A stretch of DNA of 64,000 nt. It comes from Ficedula albicollis (taxonomy: Eukaryota; Chordata; Aves; Passeriformes; Muscicapidae). The notes below the pieces were generated by a model. The model did no database searches and was not told the origin of the DNA. It saw only the letters and a program-made list of their open reading frames with translations. The translations under genes were made by a program, and so were the position numbers. Position 1 is the stretch's first letter. Every line of letters starts with the position of its first letter. This document shows, in pieces, positions 1-12,043 of this stretch. The stretch is taken from positions 475,965-539,964 of the forward strand of contig NW_004775928.1 in assembly GCF_000247815.1 (NCBI RefSeq), in the 5' to 3' direction.

Positions 1-73
1 TAAAATGAGATGATGAAATGAGGGTAAACAGACTTCTTTTTAATGATGCAATATATTTCTATTTTTCTTCTAG
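1..73 (+). other. 3' end of the last TLE intron
   Basis: Pyrimidine-rich DNA with a typical acceptor (ttcttctag, AG at 72-73) directly before the TLE exon. A possible branch-point stretch (ttaatgatgc) lies about 25-35 bases upstream. No other content. Confidence 0.8.
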
Positions 74-181
<108 letters not shown>

Positions 182-655
182 AAAATATGATGGGGATATT
201 CTTTTAGAGGTTGAACTGGGCCAAAATTGTTTGTAGAAGTAGAAAGAGTTTGAATTTTTGAAAGGAACGAAAGTGTTCAGGTTCCAGACCTTGCCATGAA
301 TCTACTCTGATTTTTTGAAATAGAAGGCAACATCCAGCAACTAAATATTGGCTACGTGGACCAGATGGAACACAGAGGCAAGACGGACAAATGTAGCCTA
401 GGTTTTTGACATAATTTTTAAAAGCCAAGTCTACTGAACAATGTTGGAGCCTTTTATTTTTTTTTCCTTTTTGTGACCTCATGCAAATTTTTCTCATTGC
501 CTGAATATGGGGGATAAATACCTTTCTGTTCCTTGCAGTTCAAGTTGCATCCTCTCCTGTGTAGAGCAGCAGTGTCTCAGATGAACTTGTTTCCTGGTTT
601 TGCATCTTGTGATATGTTTTTGTATTTTTGTTGAAGGTCAAACATTTGTATAAAT

Positions 656-663
656 TGTAAATA
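656..663 (+). promoter_or_regulatory. Candidate Pumilio (PUF) response element in the TLE 3' UTR
   Basis: TGTAAATA matches the Pumilio RNA consensus UGUANAUA exactly and lies in the transcribed orientation within the presumed 3' UTR. The surroundings are AU-rich. A single 8-mer can occur by chance, so this is a suggestion only. Confidence 0.35.
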
Positions 664-747
664 TATTTAGTTTACTACAGTAAAGGCTTTAGTACCAAGA
701 ACCAGTCTTCCCTCTTGTCCCCTCCCTGCTTGCCCTGCTTATTTAAA

Positions 748-753
748 ATTAAA
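748..753 (+). terminator. Variant poly-A signal ATTAAA (candidate TLE proximal site)
   Basis: ATTAAA is the commonest alternative to AATAAA in vertebrates. It is followed within 30 bases by a T/G-rich stretch (ccttttggggatata). It lies about 570 bases after the stop codon. Confidence 0.35.
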
Positions 754-775
754 AACCTTTTGGGGATATAAGTAC

Positions 776-3700
776 CTTTTTAGAAGCAAAAGCAAACACT
801 ATGTATAGTTTGAAAATGGTGTCTTATTCTTTATAACTTCTTAGATTCCTTTATCATGTTTCAAAGTAGTTGATTTGACATATTAGGGTATCAAGTCCAG
901 TAGATATTGTCTTGTTCTACAGAAAACTTAAAGGCAGTTTTGTACTAATTATAGTGTAAATATAAAAATTGAACATTTCATAAAGCTGTGCAGTTTAATT
1001 TTATTCTGATGTCCCATGTATATGTTCTTTGGCAGATACAGTAATATGTGCCTGAGCGTAACTCATTTGGTCATTTCTCTAGAAGAGGAGATGACTTCCC
1101 TGTCCTTTTTCCCCCAGCTGAAAAGAATTCATGTGAAACTGCATTTCAACTAAGTACATCAGAGCCTTTATTCGTTATATGAGGATGTCTGTGATTAGAT
1201 AAGCTAGATAAGTTGCATCCTTCATGTTTTACAGAGAAGTGGTAGTTAACAACCATTTCCTTTTTAAAGTCTTGTCTATACTCAGATACTCAGGTAAATT
1301 TAACTAAATTACCAAAAGTGTGAGTTTTACAGGGGATTGCTTAAAGATGTTAAATACTTGCAGTGTTGCAAGCGAAGAGAATTAACCTAAACTAAGTTAA
1401 ACTCACTTCTTAATTTCTTGTGAGAATATTGACAAAGGAATATTTTGATTTTTAACTAATCCACTCTACAAATTAATTAATTTTCCTGAGTGTCCCATGT
1501 TACACAGGCCTATAGGCTCTATGTATTCATGTTGAGCAATCTTTTGAGTCCTTTCCATTGTCACATCACTGTGTGATGTCTGTGAAGAGCCATGATAAGC
1601 AGCCAGTTACCAAAGCTATGCATCTTCAAGTTTTCTTGGTGTACTCAAGAGCAATGGATGAGGAGAGAATGCGTTCATTTTATTTAACTATTATTTTTTC
1701 AGTCTAATGTGTTCTGCCACTGTGTGCTAGACAGCAAACTTTGCTGTTGCATTAGTGAGAGCCATACATTTCCCACATTCTGTAATTTGGTTAGAATTTC
1801 TGTTGCTAATGGAGAGTACAGATGAACAGAAGGACATCTTTGAACAACTAATTTAGATTACACAAACCGGCAGGCAGAAGAAGAGCTGCTTTCTCATTTT
1901 GCTAGCATTTGACAATGGCCTATGTCCCTGCTCTTCCAAGGACACATAACTAGGGAGAAACAAGCTTGACTGGTAGATGTGTTGATTGGATAAGGAATTT
2001 TTCATCTGGGGACAAATTCTATCTAAGTTTCTAGTCTGAAGAGACACAGGTTTTTTCTTTCCAATTTACATGACCATTCTACTGAAACAATTTTATAGCA
2101 TCTAGAACTGTAATAGCCTTAATGTATTAACATTGCATTCAGAATGTAAAATGTTACCCGTTCAGGATAATATGGTTTCCTAGACATCTAAAATTAGCAT
2201 TCTATCAGTATGTATCCATACATATCTTTGTTGATTTGTTAATGTATCTGTATGAAAATGACAGACCACTTTAGATGCTGGTCGTGTTGCTTTCAGACAT
2301 AGTGGCGCAAAAAGTAGAACTATCAGACTTTTCAAAAAGTTAACTATATTTGCTACACTGAAGTACTGGGAAGTGCTATGCCATTTTTAAAAGGGAAAGT
2401 TTTAAAACAAGAGTATTTACAAGATTACCTAATTTTTACACTTTTCATATTGAAATTTCTCTGAACATCTGGCTCCGGTGATTATCATTGACTTTAGCAG
2501 CACTGGCAAATGTGCTTTAGTTAGGACCTTTTGGAATTTTGCAAAATTGCTATCACCTTGGCTTTTACTTTATAGATATCCTTTTGCTGTTCTCTGAAGT
2601 CATTATCAGAGGAACCAAGAATGCAAGTATTATTACACATCTATATGAATTTTATAAAAAAACCCACAAGTGTAATTGGTCTGCTCTGTGTTGTGACATA
2701 GTGCTTGCTAGTAAGATCACATTCTTGTCAATCAGAAGGTTCAAAATCAGTGTCAGGAAAATCATAAAATACCTTGTTTTCTTGGCTCCTAGAATGCACA
2801 GTGTATCAGAGCAGTTATGGAATCAGAAATTTATGCATGTGAATTAACTTCATCATATTTGTACCATATATTTCTTGATTGTAATTAAGAAATTAATTAA
2901 TTTTTCCCCCATCATATCTACTTTAAGCCTTAGGTCTAAAAATTAGTGGATGCATCTGAAAGCTTCTGGATGCATCATCCATACTTGTGGATGAGTAGTT
3001 CTCTCCATTTGATGTTTCAGATTTCATTTAATGTTTATAAAACATTGTGAGTTTTTGTCAGACAGTAAAGCATATTCAACTGCAGATGTAATGTTTAATG
3101 AAAAGATAGATTTGCCAAATTCTTAGCATGTCAGTTTATACAATTACCTAAAAAATGTAAAATTTGTGAAGCTTAAAACTTCTGTAAGTTCTTGTAGCCC
3201 TGTGTAAAGTAGTGGGTGGAAATAATTGCTTATTGAATGAAGAAACAGACCAACCAAGATCAGCAGTAACAGAAAAACTATGGGAAAAAGTATGGGAAAA
3301 CCATATAGGAAAAAGAAGTGCACCAGTAACTATTGTGTAGGTAATTAACTTTTTTGGGGGGGGTCAATTTAATTACAGTCCTAAAAGATTCCTTTGGTTA
3401 GTCCCTTTTTGGGACAGTCTTTGTGTGCTGGGTGGCCTTCAGTATTCAGAAATGTCTGAATGCCATTCTGGCAAATGCTAGTGCTGGATAGAAGCAGGGA
3501 GTCCTTACAAAAGACACTTTGGATGTCAGTGCAAACAATAACTGATGAAGAGGGGATTTGTGGTAATGCCAATTCAACTGAACAAAATCCTTTGCTGGCT
3601 TTAATATGTATATTTTGTATATGTGCACTTGGCATAACCCTTCATAAATCAATTGTGCAGAAAGTCATGATATCATTCCACACAATGTATTTGTCAGTGT

Positions 3701-4573
3701 GTCAGACTTTCTTTTTGATTATAATTCCCAGCAATGGTAGTTCCCTGTGTTAGTCCAAAAGCCACTGGTACCCAAGAGAAAATTTTCATCTATATTAGTT
3801 CTTTCTAACTCATTTGGCATTTCAAAGGCTTTTGTTCCTTTAAAGGAAAGTGGGAACACTAAATGAACATGATTTTCATAGACTGTTATAACAAGTGTTA
3901 TTTTTTTTTAAATAAACATCAGTGTAGAAGCTGTCATCTCATGCATAAATTCTGTCTATGAATGATTGACCATAGTTTTTCGGTCACATGTTTGCATTGA
4001 TGCTGCAACTAGAATTTCGGAAGCTTCTAAGTTACTCAAGTAACTTAAACTCAGATTGACAAACTGATTTTTTGTTTTGGTGTTTAGTTCTTGATAGGGT
4101 TTTTTGTTTGTTTGTAATTTCGTGGAATGACTGGCCCACTTAGGAGTCCGTGGGATTATGTAGTCTAGTTAGATTAGTCTATCATATTTTCTATTATATT
4201 GGTGCAATTTTGAGTAGATGGGGAAATTCCACCATTCTGTTAATTAAGAAAGGTGGATTTTGAAATTTTTGGGCTAGGGAGGAATACTGACTTCTGATTT
4301 CGCACTACTGATAGAGTGTTTACCCCTTAAATCTCTTCACTGGATAATCTGATTCACTCTAACTCTGCTGTCTCCTGAAGGGTTTTGTTTTTTTCTCTTG
4401 CCACAAGTACACAGAAAGAATTTTGGAATGTAGCTCTGTCTAAGACTTCAGTCAATTCATTCTGTCCTGCCAGACAGACACACTTCATTATGTAATGGGG
4501 AAGGTGAAGCAAGTCAGAGTTGAATCTGACAAACACCAGAATGCAAGAGAGTTCATGACAGGAAATCCATGGA
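776..4573. other. AT-rich unique DNA downstream of TLE; possible extended 3' UTR
   Basis: I see no repeats, splice-bounded ORFs or RNA genes here. The short ORFs have no recognisable protein similarity. The stretch up to the AATAAA at 3911 could be a long 3' UTR isoform; beyond it I see nothing. Confidence 0.5.
3911..3916 (+). terminator. Canonical poly-A signal AATAAA (candidate distal TLE site)
   Basis: This is the first canonical AATAAA downstream of the TLE stop, preceded by a T9 run and followed by T/G-containing sequence about 30-50 bases on. It could end a long 3' UTR isoform of about 3.7 kb. It may equally be chance in AT-rich DNA. Confidence 0.25.
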
Positions 4574-5128
4574 CAGAATCACTTTTGTTAGAAAAGCCCT
4601 CCAATATTATCTAGTCCAACCTTTGACTGAATATCACATGTAAACTAAACCATAGCATTACGTGGTGCATTCAATCATTTCTTGAACACCTCTGGGATGG
4701 GTGACCAATGCTTGGCAACTTTATCCATGAGAAAATTCTTCCTGAGGTCCAACCTGAACCTCCCCTGGCTCAGCTTGAAGCTGTGTCCTCTTGTTCTGTG
4801 GCTGAGAGAGAGGCCAAGTGACACCCAACTTGCCGCAACCTCATTTCAGAGTTGTAGAGTGATGAAGTCTCCCCTGAGCCTTTTCTCCAGGTTAAACAGC
4901 TCCAGCTCCCTCAGCCACTCCTTAAAAGACTCATGCTCCAGACCCTTCACCAGCTCCTGTGCCCTTCTTTGAACACACCTCAATGTCCTTGTCACGAGCG
5001 GCCTGTAACTGAGAACAGGATCTGAGGTGCAGCCTTTCCAGTGACAAGGACAGGGAAAATCCAGGCCCTAGTCCTGCTGACACAAGCCAGGACACCATTG
5101 GCCACCTAGGCACACTGCAGGACAAATG
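4574..5128 (-). mobile_element. CR1 LINE fragment, 3' part, inverted
   Basis: Read on the + strand this is the complement of a CR1 tail. Phrases typical of avian CR1 occur in the right order: tctagtccaac (4610-4620), a diverged stretch before ttcttcctgaggtccaacct (about 4737-4756), gaacctcccctggctcagct (4756-4775), tctcccctgagccttttctc (about 4868-4887), ctccctcagccactcc (about 4905-4920), and cagacccttcaccagctcct (about 4939-4958). It ends near the region containing ccattggccacctaggcac. The LINE therefore runs right to left and is truncated at its 5' side. It has many substitutions and small indels and so is old. ORFs inside it are remnants. Confidence 0.85.
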
Positions 5129-8100
5129 AGAACATAGAAACACATACATTTTGGGTGTAATCTAACATGCAATCTATGCAATTCACCTAGAGTGTGCAAT
5201 TTCACTGACTTCTGTTTCTCTGTGAAGTTGTTCAAATGTTTCTGCATAGTTATTCAAGGACACTTTAGTTGTGTCCACTGGAAATGGACATTTCTTTGAT
5301 ATCCAAAAACATCTAATCATCTCAACCCAGGAGGAAAGGGAGTTAACTCACAGCCAGTTCTCAACATTTGCCATTACCTTTTATTTCTGTAGCTCAAGAT
5401 CTACTTCCAAGCAATTGATAATCCCATTTTCAGCAACATGTTCCCAAATGTCCCATTGCAGCTTAAGTGCTTAGTGCAGTGTGGTAGATTTTTGCTAGGG
5501 AAACCAGACATGGAAGAACTGGGTGCTTGAAAAATCTGCCCTATGGGTCTATCTTACTGACATTTCTGAGAAATTTACCCAGAATTCTGCTCAGCTATAT
5601 AAGAGAGCTCCAACACACCCTAAAACATTTTCTAAATCAGCAAAAAGTGTGTTTTGAACACATTTTAAGCACATGGTGGACTTGTTTGTTTTTGGTTTTT
5701 TTTTTTAATTTGGTTTGTGGTTTTTACTATTTTATACTGATTTATTTCTTTTTTTCTTCTGATATAACTTTAAAAATATAAATTGAATACAACAAGAAAA
5801 CACGAAGGGAAATCAGAAGAATAATAGTCTTCAGAGGGCAGAATGTTGTTGAAGAGGCTGTAACTCAAAGCAAAGAACCTACTGCTTCTATGATACATTA
5901 ATTCTTGAAAGAGCTGTATTTCTATTTTCCTGAGGCTAAAGTGCTGCTCAGAATACTGAATATCAAAAAATTTCTCTTGTGGAGACAAATGTTAGTTACC
6001 ATTTTCATATCTGAGCAGGGTTTTTTTTGTGGGGTTGTGGGATTTCTTCCCCATATTTCTTAGATCGGGGTCTCACATTTCACTCCGAGAAGCTGAACAA
6101 CAACAGTCCGTGTCCCTTCTGGCTCTATGCTCTACTACGCTTTAGTAAGAATTTAGTTGCCTGTTAATGATACCTAGTATACAGGAAAATCGGATTGAAT
6201 ATTTTAGTGGATAGCTACATAATTATATTGGGCAGTGTCTGCTGTAATGATTTCCCTTACTAAAGCAAGCACTGAGACATAAGGTAACTGCATTATTCTA
6301 TACTCATACTTTTATTCGTTATGGAATTCCTGGTTTGGCATAGTTGACTCTTCCTGGAAAAATTCTGTGGTGGCTTCTGATGTAAAACATAAAATTGTGA
6401 GACTTTTTTTTTCCCCTGTCCTGTAATTTCACATATGATTTTGCCCATGTTTTTGTAAGGTTATGTTGATTCATAGAAGAGATGCTGCAAGGAACACTAG
6501 ACGTTTCTATTGTGTGCAGCTTGGCAAGGATTGCCTTTGCCAGGTTCATAGCACAAAGGTATCTCTCAAATGCTGTTTCTATCTGTTTTCTGCCAAAAAT
6601 GAGTTTGAGGTGAAGATAACACATAGTCTGGAGACTAAGTAATCAAACATATTGTTATCATTATCCCTTTTGTATACTCTGTCATTAACATAGAAAATGG
6701 AGATGATAGCCTGTAACTGCAAACAATAAATGCTGTTTTTCCTTCAAGCACTGATTTTAATGGCAGTTTAAAGAAGTTAACAAGCAGAATGAAGGGGTCA
6801 TAAATGAAATTTAACCCATAGCAGTTGGAAACTGAGGAATCCTTGTTGCTTTCCTGGTAGTGAGCCTAATTTGTTTAAAATAAAATCCATCTGCTCATTT
6901 CAGTCTTTTTCACACTTCCTTCAGCAATCCACAGTGGACTACCCTTACTTTAAAAACTGTCTGTAATCATGATAAGCTAATGACTCTTATTTTGTGGTTT
7001 GCTTTATCACAAAATTTTGCAGACCAACGAAGATGCCCTTTATTCTTAAAAAAGTCAGCTATTGGGGTTTTTTTGCAGTTGGACACTATTTTTTTAAAAC
7101 TAGATTTCAAATAAATATGCAAGCTGATGGCTTTGCAAATTCAAAGTATTTTCTAATTATTGATGAATCAGCCAAACACTGCTGTTAAGTATGTAAATGT
7201 CCTTAATATCAGCCTGGTATTTGTTTAGCATGCCATGCATGCAACAAAACTTCAGAGTGATTCAACTTTTATAGCCACATTAAATTCACTTACTGGAATA
7301 AGCTTCCTTTTTCATACAGAAATCAGTTTAATACCGTGCTCCTTTGTGTTTCCTCCTGAATATACATTAGATTTCTAGAGATGTTTTAATGAGTTATACA
7401 TACATAATGCTACTAATTTTTCTCTGTCTGATTGTTCATTATGTGAGATGTGTATTTCTGACAGCAGTTGAGTGACTATTCACAAATATATGATATAATT
7501 GAATTTTTGAATGTGTACTTCAAGAAGTTTATAGACTTGTATAGATAAATGATTGCTTTTCATTTGTCAAATTCAAGATTTTCAAATCCTGATACTCTTG
7601 TATTTTTATCAGTGAATCTGTTAAAGGAAATACTTGTCGATTTTGAATGGTTTTCACAGCTTTTTTTATTTGTTTATGTAGATACTCTTCTTTGTTGAGT
7701 ACAAGTTATTGACCTGGTATAATATTTATAATTCTTCCTGGTTCTTCAGTATTTTATCTAGCTGTAACTTATTAAAAACCACAAATATGAAATGGGGATA
7801 TTAATGACAAGTGGTTTAAATGTGAGAGTTTCAAAATGCATGTTAGAATATTTCAACACTTCGTTCACTGTAATTTTGCATTTTTTCATTACTTAAGTAA
7901 TTAAAAAAAATCCTTAGGGTTGAATTATAGTAAAATTTTATACATCTCAGTACTAATTTTGTCTCCCAGTGGACAGCAATAATTTAGATGGGATTGTTTT
8001 TACTCTACCTAATTTATTCTTGGGCAGGGGGGAAGGGGAAAAATATTAACCTTACAGATTTTACTAATTATAATAATTTCATTACTATTGTTAATTGTTT

Positions 8101-10566
8101 TCAGTAACCTCCATGCCTTCAGATATTTGTTCTTCTATATTTTGAAGAAAACATACAGATATACAGGGTTCGGTAATAGAATGTGTTTACAGTATTTATC
8201 CCCTGGGTTAGGTATAACAGTAAGGGGAAGTACAGTGACAGATACCACTTGCAATAGTTGCTAGTGCTATGTGCCTTTGAATAATTTTCTTCAGTTATTA
8301 AATTTTTTTGTAATCTTCGATGAGGTGAGCAGCTTTAAATCAGTTTCATTTCTATCAAAGTGGATATGCTAATACATTCTTAGAGCTTTACTAGTCTTAC
8401 TAATTTTAAATCTGCAAGGTAAATGGTAGCATGGATGGTTTTGAACTGATTTGACTGTTCAGGTTAACTTCTTAAGTTTCAAAATCTGCTATAGAGGGAA
8501 AAATTGCCAGTTATATTTGTGGGGTTTTATTGCCTTCATTTTGTACTATACATCAGTGGGACTTTCTTACCACAGTAGGTGTGCTCACAGTTTTAATGTT
8601 CCCGTAGTTTGCTCTGTCTGTTTCATTTGAATTTAGCTTACAAATTAATCCCTTTCCATAGGTGTCTGGTTTGTACCTTAACAAGTATGAAAATAATCAA
8701 AATATTGCTGTTTGACAGAGACACTGTATATTTCTCTGTTTCTGGTGTGGATGTCGTTTAGCAGGGCTTGTCTAGTTAAAAGGCAGTTAAAATAGTAATC
8801 ACACATTATCTGTGTCTAACTGTCATTCATAGAAAAAGTGCAACAAAGTGATATGTGGTGATAACAATTCGGAAGGAAAAGAATATGAAATTCAGATAGC
8901 AGCTTGAACGATTTACTGTTAGCATGGGGCCCAATAACACTACAAAGCTATAAACTCTGTCTTTCTAGATTGCCCAGTTAGGTGGCAGAGATGCAATTTG
9001 TCTTTTCTGAAGCCGCCTGCTGCTAGCTAGCTCCATCTCCTGTCACAGCCTATTAGCTCCCCAAGAAAATTGGTGGGAAATTGCCTGCAGATTGTAGGAA
9101 ATTGCATCTCCAGGCCCTGGAAAAAATGTAGGATAGCACAACACTGATCCTCCCAGAGCAGCTATTAATACAGCAAAAGCTGACCTTTGGCATGGTGTGA
9201 AACGACTTTGCTGAATAAAGACTGTATTATGTGTGGTTGAAGGAGGGAAGGAATTATTATCCTAGCTATGCTTGGAGTCAGCCTGTTCCAGGAAGCTTAA
9301 GCATTAGCAGTAGGTTTTGCTGCCCCTCAGCTCATCCCCTTTGGAAGGTGGGAGAGGATGTGTTGAAGCCTTATACAGAAATTTCATTGTACAGGTGGGC
9401 AAAACCCATTATGTGTTTAAATTATGTTAGTACATATAAAATTCAAAGTTTAGTGACAAAGCTGAAAAGTAATTTATGAAGCTAAGTGCAAAAAAATAGG
9501 TTCCTCTGCTCAGTAAAGTCTTGGTCAGACAAGGACCAACTTTTTGGCTATTTCATTCTATTTGTATCTACGTATTATACATTTGATTTTGAAGCAGTTA
9601 CAGTAAAAAGGAATTTTTTCTGTAACTGTGAACTGTAAAAAGTCATGGGATGCACATTACTTATCGCAGATTTTAGCATTAAAACTTCCTTGCTGCTAGG
9701 AAGCTTGCTTCTGTCATGTTTAAATCAATTCCCATGTGTTCTTTATGGTGTGATGTACAATGGTTTCATCTTCTGTCATTTCTACTACAGCTACCTTTCT
9801 AATTTTGTATTTTACCTCAGTTTTATAGGGTCTTTCAATAAAAGACTTTTCTGTGAATTTTGAGAGAGAGGGTATGTAGAGTTAGTTTGCAATATAAAAA
9901 TAAATGCCAGCATTTTCTTTGAGCTTGCAGTTGTACTTAGTTGATTCAAAGCCTCCTGAGGAAGATGTGGTTGTGAATCAGAATGGTGAATTGATCAGAA
10001 GCAAGTATAGGAGGGCAGCAGCAGCAAGGGAAAAGTCATTTTGCAATCAAGAGCATTGCTGTTTTCAAAGTCAGATGAGATTTCTTGGTAACTGGCAGCT
10101 GCCCAGGGATCTAAGTGAAACCAGTAAGTTCATTTCCTGTTGTATTAGTGTCCACTGTTGCAAATGAGCTAACAGGACTTATGAACACTCACACCACTGA
10201 TTAGATAAAATTAGTGGCCTGCCTTATGGAGTGAGGCAGAGGCAGCTGGACAAAAAAGGTATTGCGCATAGTTCAAAGCACAGCTGAAGGGGATCAAGAG
10301 AAGTTCATCTTGTGGGACTCTGGACCACTGTTTTGAATTGTTGTCTTCATGAATGCACACGTCAGTCTGAAATGCTAATTCATTGAGGCATTGTTTATCT
10401 AAATTAGATATAGCACCTTTTATGGAAGTTACGCAGTTTAGTGCTGTGCGTCTTTTCTTGTAAAACACTAATACAGGAACAGAAGAGCTGTGGTGCTTGA
10501 GCCTTTATTCTGTATTTACAATAGCTGTTCATCTTCCAAAGTATTACATATTAATTGCATTCTCAA
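5129..10566. other. AT-rich unique DNA, no gene recognised
   Basis: Long, mostly unique AT-rich sequence. It contains a T-rich low-complexity patch at about 5690-5760. A somewhat more complex block at 8985-9230 is treated separately as a possible conserved element. ORFs are under about 100 codons with no family resemblance and no convincing splice-site context. Confidence 0.6.
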
Positions 10567-12043
10567 AATAAACCGTGCCATTTAGTAACAAACTGGGTTT
10601 TTTGTATAGTTCAATACATATATTGGATGACCAAAGAACATTTGAAGACACAGAAAATCTTCCCTATTTAAAGGATACAGAAAATCTGCCCTGGCTAATC
10701 ACTGAATTTGCCTTCTCTTGTAACAAACAGACAAACTAAATTGGGTGATATAGTATTCAGAATTTCATTTCTTCTGGCTGATGGCACTATGCAGACTGCG
10801 TACTCTGGAGGCCAAGCCTATTATTCCACACAGAGCAGGGAGGTAACAAATCATTCTGTTTGAAAAGCAGGAGCTTTCTTTTCATAAATTTCATAAAAAA
10901 GCTCTTGCTCTCTTATGGAAAGAACCAAAATTCAGACTGGGCTGTGAGGAATTTGGAGTGCACCAAAAGCTGCTCTGGACTGTTGGTTGGTTTGAAAGAC
11001 GATCGGCAGGAGGGAAAAACATCTCCTGACAAACCAGTTCTTGGCCAGCTCTTAATGACTGGAAAAGATGTGCCAACCATAAATAGCACCTTTTACCCTA
11101 TAACAATTGATGAAGTCTGGCAAAAGAAATAAACCGTGCCATTTAGTAACAAACTGGGTTTTTTGTATAGTTCAATACATATATTGGATGACCAAAGAAC
11201 ATTTGAAGACACAGAAAATCTTCCCTATTTAAAGGATACAGAAAATCTGCCCTGGCTAATCACTGAATTTGCCTTCTCTTGTAACAAACAGACAAACTAA
11301 ATTGGGTGATATAGTATTCAGAATTTCATTTCTTCTGGCTGATGGCACTATGCAGACTGCGTACTCTGGAGGCCAAGCCTATTATTCCACACAGAGCAGG
11401 GAGGTAACAAATCATTCTGTTTGAAAAGCAGGAGCTTTCTTTTCATAAATTTCATAAAAAAGCTCTTGCTCTCTTATGGAAAGAACCAAAATTCAGACTG
11501 GGCTGTGAGGAATTTGGAGTGCACCAAAAGCTGCTCTGAACTGTTGGTTGGTTTGAAAGACGATTGGCAGGAGGGAAAAACATCTCCTGACAAACCAGTT
11601 CTTGGCCAGCTCTTAATGACTGGAAAAGATGTGCCAACCATAAATAGCACCTTTTACCCTATAACAGTTGATGAAGTCTGGCAAAAGACAGCACACTAAA
11701 CTGTGCTTGCTTCTTTCTCCTGTAGTTCCAAAAGAGTTTGTTGTCAATCTAAGTTCTGGTCAATCCACAGCACACTAAACTGTGCTTGCTTCTTTCTTTT
11801 GTAGTTCCAAAAGAGTTTGTTGTATGGTTTGAAAGACGATTGGCAGGAGGGAAAAACATCTCCTGACAAACCAGTTCTTGGCCAGCTCTTAATGACTGGA
11901 AAAGATGTGCCAACCATAAATAGCACCTTTTACCCTATAACAGTTGATGAAGTCTGGCAAAAGACAGCACACTAAACTGTGCTTGCTTCTTTCTCCTGTA
12001 GTTCCAAAAGAGTTTGTTGTCAATCTAAGTTCTGGTCAATCCA
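10567..12043 (+). repeat. Nested tandem duplication cluster (561-bp unit, plus 276-bp and 79-bp offsets)
   Basis: Copy 1 (10567-11127) and copy 2 (11128-11688) are head-to-tail copies of a 561-bp unit. The differences I noticed are few, for example atcgg/attgg near 11001/11562 and aacaattg/aacagttg near 11103/11664. After copy 2 comes a 79-bp piece (11689-11767), repeated in truncated form (11768-11823). Then a 218-bp block (11826-12043) repeats 11550-11767 at an offset of 276. The phrase cagcacactaaactgtgc starts at 11689, 11768 and 11965. I do not recognise the unit as a transposon. The twin ORFs of about 90 codons inside copies 1 and 2 are carried along by the duplication and show no sign of being genes. 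Confidence 0.9.

Larger units (their letters stand above)
182..775 (+). other. TLE 3' UTR (end uncertain)
   Basis: Non-coding sequence directly after the TLE stop codon, on the same strand and without a splice site that I would trust. It holds a TGTAAATA Pumilio-type element at 656-663 and a variant poly-A signal ATTAAA at 748-753, followed by a T/G-rich stretch. I place a possible end near 775. The first canonical AATAAA comes only at 3911-3916, so a longer isoform reaching about 3.94 kb is possible. RNA-seq or 3'-end reads would settle it. Confidence 0.55.

Noticed and set aside
10860..11699. Twin ORFs of about 90 codons
   Set aside because: They are identical because the 561-bp unit is duplicated. 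No conserved domain is seen.
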